DNA of 64,000 nt from Multifurca ochricompacta (Eukaryota; Basidiomycota; Agaricomycetes; Russulales; Russulaceae): NCBI GenBank assembly GCA_022496185.1, contig WTXG01000078.1, positions 62,001 through 126,000 of the forward strand, written 5' to 3'. Made by a program: the position numbers and the translations under genes. A model generated the notes under the pieces. The model saw nothing but the letters and a program-made list of their open reading frames with translations, did not search any database and was not told the DNA's origin. Position 1 is the first letter of the stretch. Each line of letters opens with the position of its first letter. This document shows positions 25,012-38,500 of this stretch, piece after piece.

Positions 25012-26475
25012 CTATATACTCTTAGCGCCCGACTTTTTTTTGTTCCCCCCCTTTTTCCCCTCCTTTTCCTTTTCTCCCTCTGCCCCCTTTTCCTTTTCCT
25101 TTTCCTTCTCTTTCTCTTTCTCTTTCTCCTTCGAATTCCCTTTATTACTACTCGCAGCACCATCCTCTTCGAGCTCCGCGCGTCCGATCGTCGCCTTGTT
25201 ATCCACCAATGCATGCAGCGCGATGACCGACCTTAAGAGACTGCTCAAATAAACGACTAAGAGGGCATCGTTCGTACTACCCGCAAAGCCTGTCGTGAGC
25301 GCCGGGTCAGCCAAGTCAGGCAAGAGATTGAGCGCGTCTTGTAAAAAATAGACGATCGAGTGATTCACTGGCATGGATCCCCGAGTGACATCGACGAGGT
25401 AACGTTGGATATCGGAGAGACGGGCCGCTAATCCACGGAGGGAAGATAATTGTTCGGAGACTCGAGTCCCCAGTGTCGTTGTCGTGGAATCTTTGATGTC
25501 CCGTAAGAGATGCTCGACTCCGATCTCTTCCGCCTCTTCAGCCTCGATAGCCGACGGCGCATGCAAGAACGTCTTTCGCGTTTCTGTACCATCCTATATC
25601 GATGTCCATGTCCGTGTGTGTGTGTGTGTGTGTGTATATACATCTAATTAATCAGAGAAGGGTTCCAATGCACACGAGAACACAACACACGTACATCTTT
25701 AATTTCTTCCACAGCAAAATACGCATCCGTCGGAATACCGACCGTTTGTGGTCGAACGTCGACGATGACCATGACAGGTCGAGCAATGAACTGTTTGAAG
25801 AGTTCATTGATCTCTAAATCCGCCGCGCGTAACTTTGGACCAGTATGATACCACCCAATCATCCGTTCACGCGCTGGCCCCCCCCAAAAAAAAAAATTAA
25901 AATTTAAAAAAAACCCAAAGTCATCGGGGTGGGGTGTGTGTGTTTGGTTTAATGCGAGGAGAGGAGTAAAGGGTGTAAAAAAAAAAAAAAAACGCACCAT
26001 TCACTTTTTTGAACATCTCAAACATGGACTCGACATAATTATGATCCAAGAACCAAGTCTTGGGGTCCTTGTCATCCTCCTCGAACGGTACACCGAACGA
26101 ATTAGCCACGTTAATCGACCGACCGTTGTCTTGTCCTAGTAATACCCCCACGACGCGTTTCGAGGAACCTCGCGCGACACTACGCGCGTGATGGTCCGCC
26201 ACAGAGAGTAAGACTAATGGGTGCACGACTAGAAGAAATTATTGTTATCGTTTATCGTTTATCGTTATTGTTATTGTTTTTTGTTTTTTGTTTTGTTTTG
26301 TTATTTTATTGCTTGTCAGTAAAATCCTACGAATGGGGGGTTTTAAAAAAAAAGGGCTGCACCGACGGTCGTTGCGGAAAGCGCTGTTAACTATTGGAGC
26401 GTCCCCATTCAAGGGTCAGTCGAATCGAATCGAACGAAACGTTGATCTCACTTGTTCTGTTGTTGTTGCGACCAT
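25012..26475 (-). CDS. RPN8: 26S proteasome regulatory subunit RPN8 (PSMD7)
   Basis: MPN-domain scaffold subunit of the proteasome lid, partner of the deubiquitinase Rpn11. Exons: 26452-26475, 25998-26228, 25873-25695 and 25593-25012. The MPN core reads [50 protein letters not shown] and [14 protein letters not shown]. The catalytic JAMM zinc ligands are not present as a full set, as expected for Rpn8. The C-terminal half is helical and ends in a long KEKE motif (Lys/Glu repeat) plus a basic tail. Exon 1 (ATG at 26475, MVATTTEQ) joins exon 2 one base out of frame; a lost G at the donor (CAAG|GTGAGA expected, CAA|GTGAGA present) would repair it and give 338 residues. The gene is convergent with COX5. 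Confidence 0.93.
25612..25638. repeat. Dinucleotide repeat (TG)n in RPN8 intron
   Basis: TG/GT run directly visible inside the intron between RPN8 exons 3 and 4. Confidence 0.85.
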
Positions 26476-26707
26476 ATCGGTGTAGGTAAACACGACAAAA
26501 TGGAAGGGATGAGGGTGATGAAGATTAGACAAGTATTGAGGGACGCGCACCTCCCAACCCGGCGATAGCTAAGTTAACAGACGACGTACGCGCGTCCCTT
26601 CATCACATGATCAACAGAGAAGATTGTGTAAGCAGAAACTCCATCATTTATTTCTATTTTCTATTCTATTCTGATGATGACAAGATTACTCTTCAGTGTC
26701 CTCTAAT

Positions 26708-29700
26708 TCAAGCGCCTCTTCCCCATTCCCAATGTGCGTCAAGAGAACCTTGCTGACGGGCGATAACCTCAAACTCCATTGCACGCGTATTCGATCCGAC
26801 TAGATGATGATTGGAACCGCCGATGGGCGCTCTGCATTCGGGGCATACCGCTGATTCCATCGCACCTCCGCACTGTGGGGGGAGATGTTTTTTTTTTAGT
26901 GTCTGGTCAGCCTCGTCTTCGTAGAGAAAATGTTCTTTGACCGACCTCCGTGATTACAAACGTGTGCCCGTTCGCACAGTTATAAAAGTGTCCTCTGTGT
27001 GCTGTGAAAAAACAAGAGGGCGGTGGTCAGTCCTTTTGCGGCACTACCAATCAACATCGATCACTTACAGAATCCAAATGCTTTGACGATGTCCGCCTTC
27101 TCTTGCAGGGATAGAGGCTCGTACCCCTTATCCGTGAGAAGATGTTTCGCCAGCGCGCTGTACTCCCTCACATACTTATCAACCCTCTCTCGACAATTCT
27201 GCGCGAACCACGCTCTCTCAGCTTTCAACTCTTCCATGTTCATAGTCGGCCGACTGCGTATGTATCTCGTCTCCAGTCTTTGCACACCAATGGCCGCCAT
27301 ATGTGCCTGTTGCTCCGCCTGGGAGCTCAGCTCCTTTCGATGGTCACTGTCGAGTCCTCCTCCTCGAGCCAGCAGTGTCCGCGTCGTAAGAATCTCGAAT
27401 CGGAATAACTCCAGTTCCCCACGGAAGACATACACACTAGCGCGCGCGGCGAGTCGAGACGCTGAAGACTTCTCCGCGATGGTACGAGCTTTCTCCGCGT
27501 CTCGGATGCACGAGTCGTAAATGAAGCTCACAAACGATCGCCATAAACTTGCATGCCGGAGGATCTCTTCTTCCCGAGAGGCCGTACTTAGACTCGCGAT
27601 CCGGCTCTGCGCAATCTCTGCCAGTGTATATCGCAGTTCAAGGGACAGGAGGAAGCCTTCGACTTGAAATCGCGTGTCCGCCTTGTGAGGAGGCTGTCCG
27701 ATCTTCTTGTTTACCTCTTTCATCGCCAGCGGTTCGGGCTTGTCACACGCTCGCTCGGGATCACTGGCTATAGCGGCAAGTTCGAGACGGTAAAGCGTCG
27801 CCAGTGCGGCGCCGTATGCCTGAACATGCGGCCCGCGCGTCCGCGCAACGTCCGCAACTTTCTTGTAGAGCTTAAGAAGGTCGCACACAATCTTGTTCCA
27901 GTTTTGGCCTTCTTCTTTAGAAAGTCCGTGGATCGCCGTCATGCTGCCCTGCTGGATCGCTTTATGAGGAAGCGGTTCGAACTCCTTGCCAAAGTGGGTC
28001 TCGCGGCGCTCAACCAGGTGATCGAGGTCTTCTGCGTCCTTTTCTGGCGGCGGACTGAAAGGGATCGCCTTCGCTTCTCTTTGGCAACCTCGAGCTTCGC
28101 AGAAAATTCTTCAATAGCTGGACTCACTTGCTCCAGCGCCGACGACATCGTACTTGCCACATTTTGTTCCAAGATATCCAGATTCGCTCGCTTCGTAACA
28201 CGACCATATCGAAGCGCGCTGATAGGGCCACGACATGTAGGACAAGCAGGCGGTGTCTGAAAGTCCACAGGGGGTGCCTTGTATCTTTGAACACCCCCAT
28301 AAGGTCGACTTCATAGTATTCCGACATGTTGCAATGTCCGTCCAGGGTTTCAACCGTAAAAATGTGCCCGCATTCCAATCTGATCACTCGCTCTGAGCTG
28401 TCGTCTGACGTAAGGTCAATCTCCGCTAGCGTCCTCTGCATGATAAAGTCAACAATGTCGACCTTGCTTTCATCCGGAAGGCACACGATGCATATCTGTT
28501 TCTCGCAAGGCTCCCCACAAACTATATCATGGTATATTAGCATTCATGTAGATGGAGGTTCACAGGGGTGAGAAAGACGCACTCGAGGGACATTCATGAC
28601 CACATTTCAATTCTTTTCTGCACGCGCGGTCGCAAGGTAAGCGGGAACAAATCTGCAGATATGAGATGAGAGTGCTGTTCGAGTTCCCGGTGGGAATGTC
28701 TTGCTTACCGAACCACAGACTACTGGACAGGACTGGTGAGGGCAGCGCCATTCGCACGGCTCCATGCAAGGGGGACAAGGTTCCCAGCATGGCTTTTCAC
28801 ATTTACGATGAGAGCAGCGTTGTCTGCATGATCCAGCACATTGGGGATTACACGAATGGTCGGAGGAACAGGGGAGACCACACAGGTGTTGACATTTGAG
28901 CAGCCGCTGGCAGGGATGGCTTAGATGATGCGTACGGGCTGAGTGGCCCGACGTGATACGGACAGCCCCAGCTTGTCCTTGCGTGACCGACTGACACTCA
29001 TGACATCGAGATGGGCATGTCCTGGAACAGCATGTCATCAAGCCCCCGCAGATCTCCTTGCATGTGAATTTCGCTCGGTCCTGACCACAACCCATCATGG
29101 CGCTGTGCTCGCAGCCAGGAAGACGCTTTAAAACTTGGACGATGCACTTTATAGACTCCAACTTGTTCAGCATGTGACTAGAGAGCGCGGGCGTATCAGA
29201 CGCAATCTAAACAAAAAATATTTTAAGGTACTTGCCAAGGAACAGACTTCGCCGTGTGCCCACACGGAAGTTTGACGTCATAAACGGGGAACTTGCATTC
29301 CCCGCAATCCTGGAAGCACAGCAATGGACAAGGATGCGACCTAGGACAAGTGACCCTCAGGCAGGCATGATTACATTTCATACTTAGGTGATTGTCACGG
29401 TCGGTATGACACTGGAATGCTTTAGTTAGTGAATCCGAGTATTCAATAAGATTTATTATACCATTGACGGGCACACGTGGCCGCATGCTAGACGGAACTC
29501 GCACTGTCGCAGGCAACCACCTTCGGGAGCGAGTGTAGGGAGTTCTCCCAATTTGGAGATGGATTGAACGACGGAGGGGTGACGCGAGCAAACGATAGGA
29601 ATGGCGTTGCCTATGTGGCCTTCGTTCTCCATCTCATCTAGGATCGTCCTCCAAGTCTGATTCCCCCTGAGATTGGAGGCATTCCCGAGAATATACAGAC

Positions 29701-32700
29701 CATGTTTGGCTCGCGACAATGCGACATTAATTCTATTCGGGCTCTAGACGGATTCGGCATAGTGTGTGAGCTATATTGTATATACTATGACAGAGCGACA
29801 AACCTTCAAGAAACCAATCGACCCATTGCCATGCTCAAACGAACCAGAATTTCTTACCAGCGAGATGATCACGATTTTGGCCTCCTCGCCTTGAAAGGTG
29901 TCCACAGTTCCAAGACGGATCTACAGCGGTAAAAAAAATCAGTAATCATCGACCCCTTGCAGACCCCACTGAGATCATGATGGCGGTACTAACGTGTCTC
30001 GCGACTTGGACTTGCGTAAAGCCTACGCTATCATCACCTGTGAGACCCGTGCGTTCCAGCTGTTCTTCGTCCCGTTCATCCACACTAACTGCAATTTTAA
30101 GATCTCGCAGTGCCGCCCGGACCTTCTGCAGTTGGCCAAGGTATGCACAAAGGACTGCAATATCCCCGGCACCGTCATAAGGGCCTTGCTTTAAAAAATA
30201 CAAAACAAGCTCGCGTATCATCTCAACCTGATGGAGTAAATGAGGATCAGAGGGGTGACACGTCGTTAGGAGGCTAAAGGTGCTCAGGCTGACGAACCTC
30301 GAACATATTAAATTTAGAGACAGAGTCATCTTCTGCGTTCTCCCGGTTGTTGTGTGAAAAGAAAAAGACATTCTTCTGCATTCCTTGGACAGGCGGATAG
30401 CTATGAACAAAATCATGATCCTCAAGCTTCGGATACAAAATCGTTCTAGTGAATGAGCGTAAGACTTCGGTTGCGGGGATTCGACAACAAGGGACGCGGC
30501 GGCGCACCGGATAAAATGGGAGATACTGGGCCGCATTCTCCGCTGTATGTTTATTTGGGACATGCTCACTCCCGCGTCGGAAAGTCTCTCCATGAGTGAA
30601 CGGTCAAATTTATATAGATCGCGGCCAGACGTGCTTTCCATCGACAAAGCTTTCAAGCTGCTTTAGGCAACTGGAGGCTAAGGAACAGTATCGGTAACTC
30701 ACCAAAGTTCGCTAGGGTCGGGCGCAATTGCAGGGGGTCACCGATGCAGATCAAATGTTCGACTGTTTCAGGTCAAGTGAGAAGCACAACCACGTAGAGT
30801 TTAACTTTCGATAACTACCTGAAGGAACAAGGGTGGCCAGAATATGGGCCTCAAGAACTTGACCAGCTTCCTCTACCATGAGCACCTTTGGCGCAATGCT
30901 CTATGGCGTCGGGTCAATGTCATCAAAGGGCGTACACTGCGTTCTGAACGAACCGCGAGTAGCGAGACTAGTTTTGCCGCGCCTACAGAGTCAAGGAACA
31001 TCAATCGATCGCTCTCATGACCATCGCTAAACGCATACCTGTAGTTGTGCAAGCAATCAGGTCTGTCTGATCGAGAAGTCTTCGTCGAGACTGTCAATGT
31101 AAACCATTTCGTTCCGTTCAGCGAGCAACGGAACGAGTCGTTTAATCAACTGACTTCGTCCTGCATGCTCTCGTACGCTTCGCAAACGTCTCGATATTCC
31201 TTTCTCAAATGGGTGTACTCTCCTAGGTTTGAATCATAGGCATGTGTGCGCATGTCCTCCTCCCATGACTCTGCGAGGCGATTTCTTTCAGAGAGCGACA
31301 TTGACCAGACATCGTGGACCTCTTGTTTGAGATGTTCAAGAGACCGACTCCCTGAAGGAACAGGTGGAATTTGGCCGGAGAAACCAAGCCCGTCAAAGAA
31401 CGCCACCCGTGGGTCGACGCTAGACTCTCCTCTAGATTTCCGAGGGGTTGGAGGAGGTTGGATGAATTTAATATCCCGACCGTCCTTCCAGAACCCGTAA
31501 AGCCCGGGACTTTCGAAATCCTTCTTTCTCTTTCCCTTTCCCCTTCCCTTGGGAACCTGCGCCCATTCTCCGTTCTCCTTCTCATCCTCTGTAACCTGTC
31601 GGAAGAGTTCCGCAATCCAGAACGGGGGCTCCCTCAAATAATCGGCGTGCTGGCCATAGCTCAGGTCAAGAAACGTATTCGCAGCTTCCGACGAGAGTTG
31701 CGGGGACTGAATTCGATTCATGATGCGCGTAATTTCGTCTTCGACGTCTTTCATGTTACCATACTGGCGTCGCATTTGTCGATCCAGGTCTCCACGTCCA
31801 GAAAGACGTTCCAGCTTATACAGGCTATACTCTGCAATACGTTCATCCGTAGCCCGAGATCCAAGACGCACGACTTTCGTGGTGATATTAGCGTCAAGGA
31901 TGGAAGTGAGCATGTGATCGAGCGCGTGGTTTGTAAAAGCGATGAGAACTGGTATCGCTGTGTAAGTGAGAGCATCGAACGAAGGGCTCTACACACCTAT
32001 GGGCCGAATTTTGCTTGAGAAGAGTACTCGAAGGATCTCCTTTCCTGTGAAGCTCTTAGACTAATGTGAAAACCGAATGTATAAACCCTTTTCAAAAACC
32101 CTTGTACCTTTCCCGTTCCAGGAGGGCTGATGACACGGTCAGCCGCCATATTTGACAGGGAGATCTACTGGCACCACGCACCCTTGTATCAAAGAGACTT
32201 CTCGAGTGAGCGTATCAAGAACGGCATCGATTTGTGAAGGGTCCAAATTGCTCGCGCGTCGAAGTTCTTGGCGCGCAAGTTCTTTGGATGTTACGCTATT
32301 AGCGTCGAGGCTGGCAATATTCTGGCCAACTCGAGCCAAACACTGCAGGTTATATTTGAACTGCGGCACGCGCGCGTAACGTGGAGGTTCAATTGGTAAA
32401 GGCCCAAGACTCTGGGAATGGGTTATAATGTGGGAGAAAGGGATCAGGGTAGGTTCAACGTTCTGCAGAGTTCGAAGAAACGGATTCATAGATTCGAATA
32501 GGGTACTGTTGTCCATGAGGAGGGCGTACGTCGTCTGACTAACAGTTATTGGCTGCTGGTGCAGGGCCATGAGCTCGATCTCGGGATCGAAAAAAGAAAC
32601 TCGAAGTTGAATGGTATTCCCATCTGCTTTAGAGGATTCCCCGATGTCCCCGCCCGTAGAAGCGACAGTGCCGAGGAATACTTGGGAGCGACCCGGAGAG

Positions 32701-35062
32701 ATAAGGATTAAAGCGACAAGATTTCCATTTTGGAGTCGCTTTGCGCGTTCCCAGTATTCTGCTCTGTTTTTCCCGCTTTTGTCACGGGCGCTACCAGGAG
32801 GAGCGTCGAGCATCAGACCTATGGTGAAGCTGCGGCGTTCGGCCTTTACGGGTGCGAACCGAGCGCCGGTGTAGAGGTGAAAGAATACTGAATTCATGCC
32901 AGACGTTCTATATGTGCCTCCTTTAGAAATTATTAACTTTTCCAGTTTAGTGGGGTTCTTTTTGGAACGGGTTTTCGCGGCCCACATGGTGTCAAGGTCC
33001 TTATGAATCTCCTCGAGAGACAGTCGGACAGAAGCACTGTGGAGCAACATTGTCAGCATCTGAGGTCTGTGGAGTAGGTAGGAGGGGCAGCGCACATCAA
33101 CTCTTCTCTCAAGAGACGGAACTGTATATCCAGATGGCGTTGCATTGAATTCTCGGGTAAATGGTGAGGCGCTTCAGGAAGGACTACCGGGAGGTAAGGT
33201 TGTATCGGGCACAAGAGCTCTGCGTGTGTGGGTGCGATGCGAATGTCTCGTATGTCGCTCGAGTCGTTATCATGGCGAGGTATCCCTCCATTACGCAAAG
33301 TACCAGGAGGATCATAGATATTTTTCAGACGGGCGATCAAAGCCTGCTGCTTCTGACCTGCAGTAACTCCTGCGCGCGCCAAAGGCTGGCGCACACTCTC
33401 CGCGTGTCCGTGTTCTCTATCTACAATCGACTTGAGTCGGTTGATGTCTTTCTCGAGTTCGGCCAACGTTAGTTTACGGATCGCAGTATTTGATCGAACA
33501 ATGGGATCGTCGAAGGACGCAGGTGATTCGCTGACGGCTGTGTTCCAGCGATTGAACCATGAAAAGAGATGTTCGACAAGGTCACGTAATTCGGGGTGGT
33601 TTTTTATTGCACTTTTAAAACGTGCAAGGTATCTACCAAGTGGAGTTTAGTGTGATTATAGGGTGGAACACACCGGACCCACTGTGATAGAAGGGTGGAG
33701 AGAGCCTTGAAGACGTGAACTCCATCCAATGTGTTTCGACGAGACGCAGGGAGACCTGGCGAAAGATCTTGCCAGGTTTGGGCATCTATCATCGAGGTCA
33801 TGCATGAGTTGGTAATTGTATGGAACGCATCATAATTCTGATCAAGTAGAGAATATATCTTGCTAGAATACCATTAGTCAGAAGTAAAAATGTGGGGCAA
33901 TCATAGAATATTAAGTACTTGGTGTTCTCGTGCATCGTAGTCTTCAGTACCAAGTCGGAGGAAAAAAACTACAAGGCAACGATCTAGGACGAGGTGAAGG
34001 TTACCATTCAAGGGGCGTACCTCGAGGATTGGGAAATAACCTTTCTGGTACGAAAGGGTGGAAGACATGGCGCCAGTGTTGGCGGCGATCGGAGTGAATC
34101 TGAGTACGTCACCGATTCGGAGTAACGCGTTGCCCTGAAAACAAGGATGTTAACCCCTGAGTAAGAATATCATCTCATAAGTGTCGAACGCACACGGACG
34201 ACCGTGTCGAGGAAGGCCTATGGCAAAAACGGGGAATAGTTTAATTCAGCTTTGGCGCCGAGATTAAGGCGCTTATCTCACCTGAGCCTGACTGGAATCC
34301 TGGGACGATAGGTGAGCAGCGAGATAATGAATACGTCAAGACTAGTGAGGCTTGTGCTCGTACCCATTCTTGGTTTCGGGAATTGATGCTTGCAAATATT
34401 CGGGAAAAGCCTTCGACATTGATAGCGTCTCGGAATACGAAATTGTCGACGAGGTAAGGCTTGAGATAGTTGTGTGCTTCATTCGGTCGAAGATTGTGCT
34501 GCGGGTCTGCGATAGAACCGTTGTTCATGGCTAGTCCATCGACGGAGAAAAAATCTGGGTCATAATCCCCCGGCTGCGGTCGGGATGAAGAAACATCCAC
34601 TTGGGGCTTCACTTGGTGCTTGAATCTACATTCAAAACTACGATCACAGGAGCCAGTGGACCAATAGAGGGTGCAGACACCTCCAGGGACTGTAGCCCTG
34701 ACATGAGGGGGGGTGCCACCGCGATCACGAGAAGCAGTACCACCGCTATCATGATCATGGGAAGCAGTACTACCGCTATCATGGGAAGCAGTACCACCGC
34801 GACCACGGGAAGCAGAGCCACCGCGACCACGGAAAGCGGTACCACCGCGATCGCGGGAAGTAGAGCCATCGCTACTACTCCCATGAACCTGAGGACCGCC
34901 ACGTCCAGGACCACCGCGACCACGGAAAGCAGTACCACCGCGATCGCGGGAAGTAGAGCCATCGCTACTACTCCCATGAACCTGAGGACCGCCACGTCCA
35001 GGACCACCGCGTCCGCGTCCACGTTTGCGGCGACCATTGGAAGTATCTGGTGTTGATGACAT
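26708..35062 (-). CDS. ZNFX1-like SF1 RNA helicase with CCCH, NFX1-type and RZ zinc fingers (copy 1)
   Basis: Large multi-exon helicase. From the N-terminus (start ATG 35062): an RGG-rich repeat region; a CCCH finger (C-x8-C-x5-C-x3-H, about 34618-34680); a long linker; an SF1 helicase core with Walker A split by introns (PPGTGK|S, near 32113-32130), motif II VEEAGQ (near 30880), GDPLQLRP (near 30740), VDTFQGEEAKIV (near 29900) and NVALSRAKHGLYILGN (near 29710). NFX1-type Cys/His fingers run from about 29550 to 28570, followed by a helical region, and a C-terminal RZ-type finger (GHFYNCANGHTF, then CPECRAPIGG) ends at the stop at 26708. Relatives are animal ZNFX1 and fission-yeast Hrr1, which act in small-RNA pathways or antiviral sensing. 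Two one-base losses break the frame (near 28280, where copy 2 has an extra A, and near 33640). They may be sequencing errors. Confidence 0.85.
28081..28900. repeat. Near-identical tract shared with copy 2 (gene conversion tract, copy 1 side)
   Basis: About 820 bp matching 36908-37728 with roughly five substitutions and one indel, across exons and two introns alike. Identity falls abruptly on both sides (for example after GACATTTGAG at about 28900). Confidence 0.85.
34829..35020. repeat. 93-bp tandem duplication in the RGG region
   Basis: A 93-bp (31-codon) unit occurs twice almost unchanged; the word TAGAGCCATCGCTACTACTC starts at 34861 and again at 34954. Shorter related units continue to about 34720. 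The encoded unit contains RGRGGPGRGGPQVHG followed by a Ser/Asp/Gly segment. Confidence 0.85.
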
Positions 35063-35578
35063 TGTCAAAGAGCAAGAATGGTGGATGAAAGTAGGATGGA
35101 GAAGAATCAGAAGGTGAGGTAGAGGAGGAACAGGAGGAGCGTGGAGGGGGCATTTTTGTAGTGAGTCTTTTGAATGATTTGGGCTAGAATTCTAGAATAG
35201 GAATACAAGTATCTGAAAGAGGAAGTCACTTTCCTTTCACCTCGGTTTTGGCTTCGAATCCGTCCGGCCCGTCTCGTCCTTTCATTTCACCCGAGACGCG
35301 GCACCTCGCCTAGGCCTTGTTGTCATACTTGAAAGGAAAGAAAAAGGATTATCTTTCACTCTTCCCCTCTACAAACTCACAAACATTAGGATTAATTTCA
35401 TTTGACAATTTTACAACACGCGGTGGCCTTATCTATCACTGCCACACAAGGCACAAGTACAAGTACTTCTAGATCTTTCCTTTTGAATTGGCGCTGGTCA
35501 GCACCAGTCAGAGGTAGCTCATCCATCGATGAGTGTATTCGTTCAAATGGATCTCGAGAACCATATAGCCATCTGTCC
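35063..35578. promoter_or_regulatory. Intergenic between helicase copies
   Basis: 516 bp that must hold the copy 1 promoter and the 3' flank of copy 2. Nothing recognisable beyond short poly-T/poly-A tracts. There is no transposon signature at this junction. Confidence 0.5.
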
Positions 35579-38500
35579 TTAATGATACGAAATATCCTCA
35601 TACTCCATCGCACGCGTATTCGACTCGTGCAGCCGGTGACTCGAACCGACGACGGTGGCCTTGCATTCGGGGCATTTCGCCAATTCCATAGCACCTCCGC
35701 ACTGTAGGGAAGCTTAAGATCAGCTGTCTCGTATACGATTAGTAAATGAGAAGCTTTTTTTTTACTGACGTCCCCGATTACAAAAGTGTGCCCATTCTCA
35801 CAGTTATAAAAGTGTCCCGTGGGAGCTAAAAACAGAAAAGAAACAAGGAGATTAGTTATTAGCTTTCCTTTGCTTGCCCAATGCGAGTGGACGACCTACA
35901 GAACCCAAATGCTCTCACAATGTCCCGCTTTTCTTGCAGAGATAAAGGCTCGTACACGGTCTCCGCGAGGAAGTGTTTCGTCAATGCCTCATACTCTTTC
36001 ACGTACTTCTCTCCCCTCTCGCGACAATTCTCCACAAACCAAGCCCTCTCCTTTCTCATCTCATCCACATCTGTGGCTGGACGGCTACGCATGTACGTCA
36101 CCTCCAGAACTCTCATTTGAACGGCCGCGTCTTTTCCCCGTTCCTCTGCCCTGGAGCCGAGTTCCCGGCGACGCGGGATAGAGAAGTGTCCTTCTCGGGA
36201 CAATAGTGTGCGCTCCGCCAGTATTTCAAAGCGGAACAACTCCAGCTTCCCGCGGACGATATAAACCCCGGCTCGCGCGACGAGTCGAGACGCTGATGAC
36301 TTCTTCGCGATGGTGACGGCCTTCTCCGCATCGCGGATGCACGAATCGTAGATGAAGGATACATAAGATCGCCATAGGAGCCAGTGACGGTGAACATCCC
36401 CTTCCTTGGATTCGGCGTTTAAACCTGCGATTCTACTCCGCGCAATGTCCGCCAAGATGTATCGCAGTTCGAGGGACAGGAGGAAGCCTTCGACTTGAAA
36501 TCGCATGTCCGCCTTATGAGGCGGTTGTCCGATCTTCTTATTTACCTCTTTCATCGCCAGCGGTTCGGGCTTGTCACACGCTCGCTCTGGATCACTGGCT
36601 ATGCGTCAAGTTCGAGACGGTAAAGCGTTGCCAGCGCCGCATTGTACGCCTGAACGTGCGGACCGTGCTTCCGCGCGACGTCCGCAACTTTCTTGTAGAG
36701 CTTGAGAAGGTCGCGCACAATCTTGTTCCATTCTCTACCTTCCTCTCCGGAAAACCCATGTACTGCCGTGATGCTACCCTGCTGGATCACTTCAGGAGGA
36801 AGTGGCTCAGACTCCTTGCCGAATCGGGCTCCACGGCGTTTAGAAAGGAGGTCGATGTCGTCTGCCGTCTTTGCTGGTTTTGTAAAGGGATCGCCTTCGC
36901 TTCCCGCTTGGCATCCTCGAGCTTCGCAGAAAATTCTTCAATAGCTGGACTCACTTGCTCTAGCGCCGACGACATCGTACTTGCCACATTTTGTTCCAAG
37001 ATATCCAGATTCGCTCGCTTCGTAACACGACCATATCGAAGCGCGCTGATAGGGCCACGACATGTAGGACAAGCAGGCGGTGTCTGAAAGTCCACAGGGG
37101 GTGCCTTAGTATCTTTGAACACCCCCATAAGGTCGACTTCATAGTATTCCGACATGTTGCAATGTCCGTCCAGGGTTTCAACCGTAAAAATGTGCCCGCA
37201 TTCCAATCTGATCACCCGCTCTGAGCTGTCGTCTGACGTAAGGTCAATCTCCGCTAGCGTCCTCTGCATGATAAAGTCAACAATGTCGACCTTGCTTTCA
37301 TCCGGAAGGCACACGATGCATATCTGTTTCTCGCAAGGCTCCCCACAAACTATATCATGGTATATTAGCATTCATGTAGATGGAGGTTCACAGGGGTGAG
37401 AAAGACGCACTCGAGGGACATTCATGACCACATTTCAATTCTTTTCTGCACGCGCGGTCGCAAGGTAAGCGGGAACAAATCTGCAGACATGAGATGAGAG
37501 TGCTGTTCGAGTTCCCGGTGGGAATGTCTTGCTTACCGAACCACAGACTACTGGACAGGACTGGTGAGGGCAGCGCCATTCGCACGGCTCCATGCAAGGG
37601 GGACAAGGTTCCCAGCATGGCTTTTCACATTTACGATGAGAGCAGCGTTGTCTGCATGATCCAGCACATTGGGGATTACACGAATGGTCGGAGGAACAGG
37701 GGAAACCACACAGGTGTTGACATTTGAGTAGTCGTTCACAGGAATGGGCCCGGTGGTGCGTGCGGACGAAAGGGAAACGGCCTATATCCTTAACCTCTCG
37801 TGTCGCCTTCTGACACTCGTGGCATCGAGAAGTGCACATCCGGCCACAGCATGTCATCAAGCCCCCGCAGATCTCCTTGCACGTGAAGCTAGCGCGATCC
37901 CGACTACAACCCATCTTGGCGCTGTGCTCACAACTCGGTAGGCTCTTCAAAACTGGGACGACGCATTCGATGGACACTAAGTCCTCAAGCTTATAACTAA
38001 AGAGCTCGTCAGACGAGAAGAGACCAGGTCTCTAAAATATTTACCAAAACACAGATTCTGCCGTGTGACCACATGGGAGCCTGACATTGTAAACGGGGAA
38101 CTTGCACTCCCCGCAATCGTCGGAACACAGCAATGGACAGGGATGCGACCTAGGACACGTGACCTTCACGCAAGGTTGATTACATTTCATCCTTTGATGA
38201 TTATCTTGGTCAGTGTGACACTGGAACGCTTTAGTTAGTGAAATGTAGTATTTGATAAAATATAGTGTACCATTGACGGGCACACGTGGCCGCATGCTAG
38301 ACGGAATTCACACTGCCGCAGGCAACCACCTTCGGGAGCGAATGTAGGGAGCTCTCCCGGTTTGGAGATGGAATGAACGGCCAAGGGGTGACGCGGGCAA
38401 ACGATAGGAAGTGCATACCCAATTTGGTCTTCATCCTCCATTTCATCCAAGATCACTTTCCATGTCGCGTTCTTCCTCAGGTTGGAGGCATTCCCAAGAA

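Noticed and set aside
34601..35056. Open frames opposite and alongside the RGG region (Thr/Ala/Ile repeats)
   Set aside because: They arise from alternative frames of the same GC-rich repeat; only the minus frame with the CCCH finger makes a recognisable protein.
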